A DNA stretch of 64,000 nucleotides from VXNE01 sp965203615 (GTDB taxonomy: Bacteria; Pseudomonadota; Gammaproteobacteria; Pseudomonadales; Azotimanducaceae), in the NCBI GenBank assembly GCA_965203615.1, contig OZ241900.1:992001-1056000 (forward strand). Reading direction: 5' to 3'. Shown here piece after piece: positions 58,697 to 64,000 of the stretch (within the stretch, counting starts at the first letter, position 1; each line of letters begins with the position of its first letter). Under the pieces are notes generated by a model. That model made no database searches. It had not been told where the DNA came from and saw only the letters and a program-made list of their open reading frames with translations. A program made the translations under genes and the position numbers.

Positions 58697-60541
58697 TTAC
58701 CGTCCCGCCTTGATGCGGGCCGCCTTCTCCTCGTCGAACCACCAGCCGTCCGGAAACGGTGCTATGTACATCTCGTCGGGCTGGTCGGGCCGTCCAAATT
58801 TGTCCCAGTAGACGATGCGCGTGTCGTCGAGGACATCGAGGGGGAACTGGTAATAGTTCCATAGCAGGACGCGGTCGAGCGCGCGCAGGGCACTCACGAA
58901 CCGGTCAAGGTCTGTCGCCCCCAGGGCCGCATCGACCAGCGCATCGACCGCGGGATCGTCGATGCCGGACGGATTCCAGTATGTGTTCGAGGCCGAGTGG
59001 AAATAGGGTCGTAGCTGCCAGGACGGCGGCACCTCCATGAAGCCCTGCAGCAGCAGGGCGTCGAAGTCGCCACTGCGCCGACGATTGGTGTGGCTAACGC
59101 TCTCGACCATCCCGATGTTCGCCTGGATACCCAGTACGGCGAGCGCATCCACGTACGGCAACAGAATCCTCACATTGGCTGGCGAGGCGCATAGAAACTC
59201 GATCGTGAAGGGCTCGCCCGCCGCGTCCACCAGGACGTTCCCTCGCATCGTGTAACCGGCGTCCGCAAGCAGTTGTCGAGCCCTCGACAGACCCTGGCGG
59301 TCGACGCCGATGCCATCCGAACCGGGGAACGAGAAGGCCCGGTTGAATACGGCCTCGGGCAACCCCGCGCGATACGGTTCGAGCAGCGCCACTTCCGATG
59401 GGCCCGGTAACCCCGATGCGGAGAACATCGAGTCCGCGAAGAAGCTGTGCGCGCGTCGTCGTTCACCGCCATGCAGCGCTCGGTTCTGCCACTCGAAATC
59501 GAAGGTGTGGGCCAGGGCTTCCCGCACGACCGGATCGTCGAACGGTTGTCGGCGCATGTTGAGCACGAGCCGAGATCGGGAACCGCGCACGGCGCCGGAA
59601 CCCAGGGTGCCTTTCCGCAGCCAACCGCGCTCGCGGGCTGGAACGTTGTAGGAGAACAACCAGTGGTGGGAGTCACTCTCGGTCCAGACGTCGATCATCC
59701 CGGCGCGCACCGCCTCGCGGGCAACGATGGCGTCGAGATAGCGCTCGTAACGAATCGTATCGAAGTTGAACCTGCCGCGATTGATCGGCAGTTCGCGTCC
59801 CCAGTAATCGGGGACCCTGCTGTAGATGAAGTACCGGCCCTGCGGGGATACCTTTGTCAGTCGATACGGGCCGCTCTGCAACGGCGGTTCATTGGACGGT
59901 TGGGTAACATCGCGGTCGAGCCAGTAGTGCGCCGGAACAATCGGGATGAAGCTCATGATGTAGACCTGCTTGGCCACATCGGAGTCGCCGTGAACCACAA
60001 CCGTCAGCGGACCCGGCGCGTCGACCCCGGTAATCCAGTCGAGAACCCCTCCCCATCCCGAAGACATGTAGTCCTTGCGGAACGTATCCAGCGAGAATTT
60101 GACATCCGTGGCGGTAATCGGCGTCCCGTCGTGCCAGCGGGCCTCGGGTCGCAATCGAAAGACGATGCTATGCCGATCGCCGCTCAGTGCCACCGACTCG
60201 GCAAGACTGCCGTAGAAGCCGGAAAGTTCGTCCCCAACGCGCTTTAGCAAGGAGTCGTATGACAGCCCGTATCCGGGCGGTTTGGACGTTGGTGTCGCGC
60301 TGACCATGCTGTAGGTATAGGCCAGCGTCAGCGCGCCTCCTTTCGGGGCATCGGGATTGACGTAGTCCAGGTGCGCGAAGTCCTTGGGGTACTTCAGCGC
60401 GTAGTTGGGTATCTGCGAGATGCCGTGACGGAACTCGAGGGCATCGTAATCGACGCCGGCTGCGGTCGCCTGTCGCGGACACAGGGCCAGCAGCCACAAG
60501 CCGGCAATCGATGCTACTGCGCGTGGACAGATCCGGAACAC
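58697..60541 (-). CDS. Oligopeptide-type extracellular solute-binding protein (YejA-like)
   Basis: A periplasmic SBP family 5 protein of 614 residues with a signal peptide (AVASIAGLWLLALCPRQATA). It has FVNPDAPKGG-like YVNPDAPKGGALTLAYTYSM, FRLRPEARWHDGTPITATDV (the SBP_bac_5 signature) and YSRVPDYWGRELPINRGRFN, which are typical of YejA, the microcin C/oligopeptide binder. No yejBEF permease genes lie in this window. The C-terminus reads DEMYIAPFPDGWWFDEEKAA, also YejA-like. Confidence 0.9.
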   Translation of the reverse strand: MFRICPRAVASIAGLWLLALCPRQATAAGVDYDALEFRHGISQIPNYALKYPKDFAHLDYVNPDAPKGGALTLAYTYSMVSATPTSKPPGYGLSYDSLLKRVGDELSGFYGSLAESVALSGDRHSIVFRLRPEARWHDGTPITATDVKFSLDTFRKDYMSSGWGGVLDWITGVDAPGPLTVVVHGDSDVAKQVYIMSFIPIVPAHYWLDRDVTQPSNEPPLQSGPYRLTKVSPQGRYFIYSRVPDYWGRELPINRGRFNFDTIRYERYLDAIVAREAVRAGMIDVWTESDSHHWLFSYNVPARERGWLRKGTLGSGAVRGSRSRLVLNMRRQPFDDPVVREALAHTFDFEWQNRALHGGERRRAHSFFADSMFSASGLPGPSEVALLEPYRAGLPEAVFNRAFSFPGSDGIGVDRQGLSRARQLLADAGYTMRGNVLVDAAGEPFTIEFLCASPANVRILLPYVDALAVLGIQANIGMVESVSHTNRRRSGDFDALLLQGFMEVPPSWQLRPYFHSASNTYWNPSGIDDPAVDALVDAALGATDLDRFVSALRALDRVLLWNYYQFPLDVLDDTRIVYWDKFGRPDQPDEMYIAPFPDGWWFDEEKAARIKAGR

Positions 60542-60595
60542 CTCAAGGAACGGGAAGTCGAGGAAACGGCATGATCAGGGTCGACGCGATCTGGC

Positions 60596-60612
60596 AGTGC
60601 CCCACAGCCGGC
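60596..60612 (-). repeat. Short remnant of module alpha
   Basis: AGTGCCCCACAGCCGGC matches the outer arm of the alpha hairpin; the rest of the module is missing. It lies between the LLM oxidoreductase and the SBP gene. The match is short but identical to the full copies. Confidence 0.5.
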
Positions 60613-60623
60613 GGATTTCAGGG

Positions 60624-61526
60624 CTAGAAGACCGACAGGACCTCTGACTCAACCCGCTGTATGGCCGCCGTATTGCCCCCAAAGCCGCAAAACATGATCT
60701 CGTCTGCGCCAGCCTCGATATAACCGCCCAGATAGTCCTGGACAGCGTTGACGGTTCCCCAGCAGTACCAGGGTTGACCCGGTGATTTCTTCCACTCTTC
60801 ATCACTGTCGAATATCCTGGTCGGTATACAGACCGTGCGGCGGATTTCTGCCGGATCCCGCCCAAAGTCCTCACAGTGGCGATCGATCGCCCGTTGCTTC
60901 TGTTTGTATACCTCCACACCACCGGGGTGCCAGAAGTCGAGGTTGCTGGTATCACCATAGCGCGCACAGGTCCTCAAGGTGCGCTTTTCGCCATTGCCAC
61001 CGATCAGGATGGGAATCGGCCTGTCCTGAGACGTTCTGGGTGACATGGGCGCATCGTGCAACTGATAGTGCTTGCCGGAGTAGTTCACGTATTCCTCCGG
61101 ATCCTTGGTGAGCAGCAGGCGGATCAACTGCGTCGCCTCCTCCAACCGGTCACTGCGCTCCCGCAGCGACGGGAAGTCCCAGCCGTAGGCGGTATGTTCC
61201 TGTTCGTACCAGGCAGCGCCCAGTCCCAGTTCCACCCGACCGCCCGATATGTGATCGATGGTGGTCGCCATCTTTGCTACCAGCGCCGGGTTTCGGTAGG
61301 TGTTTCCGGTCGCGAGGATGCCGAGACGCACGCGGTCGGTCATCGTCGCCACGGCAGAGAGCAGCGTCCAGCCCTCCAGCGCCGAACCGTGTCCACCTAC
61401 CCCCGGCGGCATGAAGTGATCGGAAAGCCACAGGCTGTCCCAGCGACCCGCTTCCACCGTCTTCGCGACCGCGACAACGTCGGACCACTGCGTATTGTAT
61501 TGACCGGTCTGTACACCGAATTTCAT
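60624..61526 (-). CDS. LLM-class flavin/F420-dependent oxidoreductase
   Basis: A luciferase-like TIM-barrel monooxygenase or reductase of 300 residues. It starts MKFGVQTGQYNTQWSDVVAV; the family stretches are WLSDHFMPPG, LGILATGNTYRNPALVAKMA, TIDHISGGRVELGLGAAWYE and ILIGGNGEKRTLRTCARYGD. These are typical of the F420-binding branch named in databases, but gammaproteobacteria may use FMN here. The substrate is unknown. Confidence 0.88.
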   Translation of the reverse strand: MKFGVQTGQYNTQWSDVVAVAKTVEAGRWDSLWLSDHFMPPGVGGHGSALEGWTLLSAVATMTDRVRLGILATGNTYRNPALVAKMATTIDHISGGRVELGLGAAWYEQEHTAYGWDFPSLRERSDRLEEATQLIRLLLTKDPEEYVNYSGKHYQLHDAPMSPRTSQDRPIPILIGGNGEKRTLRTCARYGDTSNLDFWHPGGVEVYKQKQRAIDRHCEDFGRDPAEIRRTVCIPTRIFDSDEEWKKSPGQPWYCWGTVNAVQDYLGGYIEAGADEIMFCGFGGNTAAIQRVESEVLSVF

Positions 61527-61988
61527 GGCGATCTCCTGCGATTTGTTCTTTCCATCTTCATTAACTCACATTTCTCGCGAACGTCTTCATGCGTTGACCG
61601 TGCCTCGTACAGCGCCAACTGTCTTGAAAATGGGCCACCATCTCACTGCCAGTGACCACGTACACAGACAACCCCAGGCTGGCTCCGTCGAATTCGCGGC
61701 AAGGAGGTGAAAGCGGGGCGACAGGCGTACTGCAACGCAAGGTGGGAGTCAAGGCAGACGCAATGCTCGCAGGCGGGAGTTCACCCACAACGGATGCGGC
61801 GACAGGGCGGGCCATGGTTGCGGCAAGTGTCTGGACACATACTGCCGGTAGATGAGGTCAACGAGGCGCCATGCCCTTCGGGCTATCTAAATCCGCCGCC
61901 ACGGCTGCCTACGGCATCGCCTGTGGTCCCGTCGAGTTCATAGAGGGACGGTCCTTGCAAAATAGAAATGCATTTCTAAAATGCACGA
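61527..61988. other. 462-bp intergenic region without a confident gene
   Basis: Several short frames cross it on both strands, but none has a recognisable domain, and their codon use looks incidental. Around 61870-61945, TTCGGGCT...GCCTGTGGTCCCGTCGAG weakly resembles a decayed module alpha. The last 30 bp are AT-rich and contain a 16-bp palindrome in front of the second DUF4143 gene. Confidence 0.6.
61963..61978 (+). promoter_or_regulatory. 16-bp perfect palindrome upstream of the second DUF4143 ATPase
   Basis: TAGAAATGCATTTCTA is its own reverse complement and ends 10 bp before the ATG at 61989. Its position and AT content fit an operator for a dimeric repressor. It could also act as a promoter element or RNA hairpin near the ribosome-binding site. 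No cognate regulator can be named. Confidence 0.6.
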
Positions 61989-63131
61989 ATGCTCAAGCGC
62001 ACGATCTCTCCCCTGATCGCTCAACGCCTCCGCGACTACCCCGCCGTCGCTCTCGTTGGGCCCCGGCAATCCGGCAAGACGACTCTCGCGCGTCAACTCG
62101 GTAAGCGCTATTACGACCTGGAGCAGGAATCGGATCGCCTGCGGCTTGACATCCAATGGGACGAAGTCGTCGCCGGACGCGGTCTGCTGGTACTGGACGA
62201 AGCCCAGGAATGGCCCGAGGTCTTCGCAAGGCTCCGTGGCGAGATCGACAGTGATCGCCAGCGTACCGGCCGGTTCCTGCTACTGGGTTCGGTCTCCCCC
62301 GCATTGATGACGCGCGTTTCGGAATCCCTGGCGGGAAGACTGTCGGTCGTCGAACTCGCCCCCTTCGTGCTGGAGGAACTCAACTCCAGCGCTCAACGCG
62401 ACCGCCATTGGTTGATGGGCGGATTCCCCGACGGCGGAGTACTGAATGGAAGAACGTTCCCCACTTGGCAGCGCGACTACCTCGACCTCCTCAGACAGCG
62501 AGACCTGCCAAACTGGGGCCTGGCAGCGACGCCGCAAACCATGCTGCGTCTGCTGCGGATGCTCGCGTCCGTTCACGGACAGGAGTGGAACGCCAGTCAG
62601 ATCGGCAACAGCCTCGGATTGTCCTACCACACGATAAACTCCCATGTCGACTACCTGGTAGGCGCTTTCCTGCTCCGCAGGCTCGATGCATATCACGCGA
62701 ACATCAGGAAGCGCCTGGTGAAGCGACCCAAGATCTATTGGCGGGACACGGGTTTGCTGCACGCGATCATGAACGTCGAGGACGCCGACTCGCTGCTGAG
62801 CCAGCCTTGGGTTGGGGCAAGCTGGGAAGGGTATGTCATTCAACAGGTGATCAGCGCACTGGAGATCAAGGGAACGGTGCACAACGCCTTCTACCTGCGT
62901 ACCAGCGACCAGCGCGAAATCGACCTCGTTCTGGAACTTCGGGATGAACGCTGGGCGATCGAAATCAAATTGACTACCCGGCCCAGCCGCGACGACCTTG
63001 CATCGCTGAACCGTAACGCCGACCTGATCGAGGCCGACAGGCGGTTCCTGGTATGCCGCAGGAGTGACCTCGTGCAGAGCGGAAACCAGACTGTCTGCGA
63101 CCTCGAAGAAATGCTGGAATGTCTGCCTTGA
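61989..63131 (+). CDS. AAA-type ATPase with C-terminal DUF4143, copy 2
   Basis: A 380-residue ATPase of the same group as the gene at 57345, but clearly diverged. Walker A is VGPRQSGKTTLARQLG (23-38), Walker B LLVLDEAQEWPEV, and FLLLGSVSPALMTRVSESLA matches the sensor loop. The C-terminal domain contains SQIGNSLGLSYHTINSHVDY (wHTH-like) and the nuclease-like DQREIDLVLELRDERWAIEI. The 16-bp palindrome directly upstream suggests specific control. No toxin or restriction partner is adjacent. Confidence 0.87.
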   Translation: MLKRTISPLIAQRLRDYPAVALVGPRQSGKTTLARQLGKRYYDLEQESDRLRLDIQWDEVVAGRGLLVLDEAQEWPEVFARLRGEIDSDRQRTGRFLLLGSVSPALMTRVSESLAGRLSVVELAPFVLEELNSSAQRDRHWLMGGFPDGGVLNGRTFPTWQRDYLDLLRQRDLPNWGLAATPQTMLRLLRMLASVHGQEWNASQIGNSLGLSYHTINSHVDYLVGAFLLRRLDAYHANIRKRLVKRPKIYWRDTGLLHAIMNVEDADSLLSQPWVGASWEGYVIQQVISALEIKGTVHNAFYLRTSDQREIDLVLELRDERWAIEIKLTTRPSRDDLASLNRNADLIEADRRFLVCRRSDLVQSGNQTVCDLEEMLECLP

Positions 63132-63262
63132 CGACTGGCTGGTCGAAAGCCAAGTGCCATGGACTCGCGGGACACGACACGAGCCAAACGCTTCTATCCT
63201 AATAGGAAATCGGCTTACTGATCGCCCTGTCGGCGGGTGATGCGGGCATTAGAATTGCCTGC

Positions 63263-64000
63263 ATGCCGACGTTGACGCACATCAAGCAGCTCGAAGCGGA
63301 AAGCATCCACATCATCCGCGAGGTTGCGGCGGAGTTCGAGAACCCGGTCCTGCTGTATTCGATCGGCAAGGACTCGTCGGTCCTGCTGCATCTCGCGCGA
63401 AAGGCCTTCTTTCCCGGAAGACTGCCGTTTCCGCTGCTGCACGTCGACACGACCTGGAAGTTCCGCGAAATGATCGCGTTCCGGGACCGGATAGCGCGGG
63501 AGTACGGTCTCGACCTCATCGTCCACACCAACACCCGGGGCGTCGCCGACAACGTCACGCCGTTCACCTACGGCAGCAAGAAATACACCGACATCATGAA
63601 GACCCAGGCGTTGCTGGAGGCACTCGAAAAGCACGGCTTCGACGCGGCGTTCGGCGGCGCCCGGCGGGACGAGGAGCGCTCGCGGGCCAAGGAACGCGTC
63701 TACTCCATACGCGACCGCAACCATCGCTGGGACCCCAAGAACCAGCGCCCCGAACTCTGGAACCTGTATAACGGCAACATCAATCGCGGCGAGGAAGTGC
63801 GCATCTTTCCGCTGTCTAACTGGACGGAGATCGACATCTGGCAGTACATCCTGTCGGAGAACATCGAGATCGTTCCGCTCTATCTCGCCGCCGAGCGGCC
63901 CGTTGTCGAGCGGGACGGGACGCTGATCATGGTGGATGACGAACGCATGCAGCTCGAACCGGGCGAAGAGCCGCAAAGACGCATGGTCCGGTTCCGGACC
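63263..64000 (+). CDS. cysD: Sulfate adenylyltransferase subunit 2, CysD (cut by window edge)
   Basis: CysD is the ATP-sulfurylase subunit that forms APS from sulfate and ATP, working with the GTPase CysN. The first 246 residues are present from the ATG at 63263. The PP-loop is LLYSIGKDSSVLLHL (30-44), followed by LHVDTTWKFREMI, GGARRDEERSRAKER and IFPLSNWTEIDIWQYI, all CysD signatures. About 55 C-terminal residues lie beyond 64000, where cysN is expected. The 131-bp gap upstream holds no gene. Confidence 0.96.
   Translation, partial: MPTLTHIKQLEAESIHIIREVAAEFENPVLLYSIGKDSSVLLHLARKAFFPGRLPFPLLHVDTTWKFREMIAFRDRIAREYGLDLIVHTNTRGVADNVTPFTYGSKKYTDIMKTQALLEALEKHGFDAAFGGARRDEERSRAKERVYSIRDRNHRWDPKNQRPELWNLYNGNINRGEEVRIFPLSNWTEIDIWQYILSENIEIVPLYLAAERPVVERDGTLIMVDDERMQLEPGEEPQRRMVRFRT

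Noticed and set aside
61561..61943. Several 67-84-codon frames upstream of the second DUF4143 gene
   Set aside because: They conflict with one another, lack domains and include decayed alpha sequence.

Overview
The window is high-GC chromosomal DNA of a gammaproteobacterium. The identity rests on gene order: a dcw cluster next to rnpB, rsmI beside lpoA, yraN-dolP, rplM-rpsI-petABC-sspAB, yrbG-kdsC-lptCAB-rpoN-hpf-ptsN-npr, yhdP-tldD and mreBCD. All are Gammaproteobacteria blocks. MurE carries the DNPR motif of meso-diaminopimelate ligases. An uncultured, possibly host-associated or marine lineage is a guess; nothing here names the species.

Layout. 1-11100 (minus strand): mraZ-rsmH-ftsL-ftsI-murE-mraY-murD-ftsW-murC-ftsQ-ftsA, most junctions overlapping, with a promoter and five 10-bp-phased MraZ boxes upstream. 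murF, murG, murB and ddl are missing from their usual slots. 11189-15211: RNase P RNA, rsmI, lpoA, yraN, dolP. 15391-23065 (minus): sspAB, cytochrome bc1, rpsI/rplM, zapE, hisD, ibaG. 23256-29627 (plus): CaCA antiporter, kdsC, LPS export genes lptCAB, rpoN, hpf and the nitrogen-PTS. 29631-39370 (minus): pmbA/tldD, yhdP, mreDCB. 39556-42766: gatCAB. From about 42.8 kb the content becomes accessory: an enolase-superfamily protein, Gfo/Idh/MocA oxidoreductase, secreted esterase, aldo/keto reductase, two large ABC exporters, an orphan Phd antitoxin, an ALDH1L-type formyltransferase, an ECF-sigma operon, a C13 protease, a ThuA-like protein, two AAA/DUF4143 ATPases, a YejA-like binding protein and an LLM oxidoreductase. 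The window ends inside cysD.

The most striking feature is a family of dispersed, hairpin-forming repeats with no transposase in the window. Module alpha (about 111 nt, CCACAG/CTGTGG hairpin) forms a tandem array inside the 3' end of ftsW, at the position murG normally occupies. With module beta it forms a 186-nt-period array between mreB and mreC. Module beta (hairpin GCGAGGGG-NNN-CCCCTCGC) is inserted in frame in lptA (C-terminal tail) and yhdP (internal loop). In both it has the same strand, frame and 33/45-nt spacing, so both proteins carry QPGSARGxPSQE-like repeats. A third element (gamma, about 88 nt) follows dolP and fuses to the 3' end of a phd gene. Periods of 111, 186, 33 and 45 nt are all multiples of three, and the ftsW array is open in all six frames. 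This looks like a coding-compatible repeat family, formally similar to Rickettsia palindromic elements, concentrated here in cell-envelope genes.
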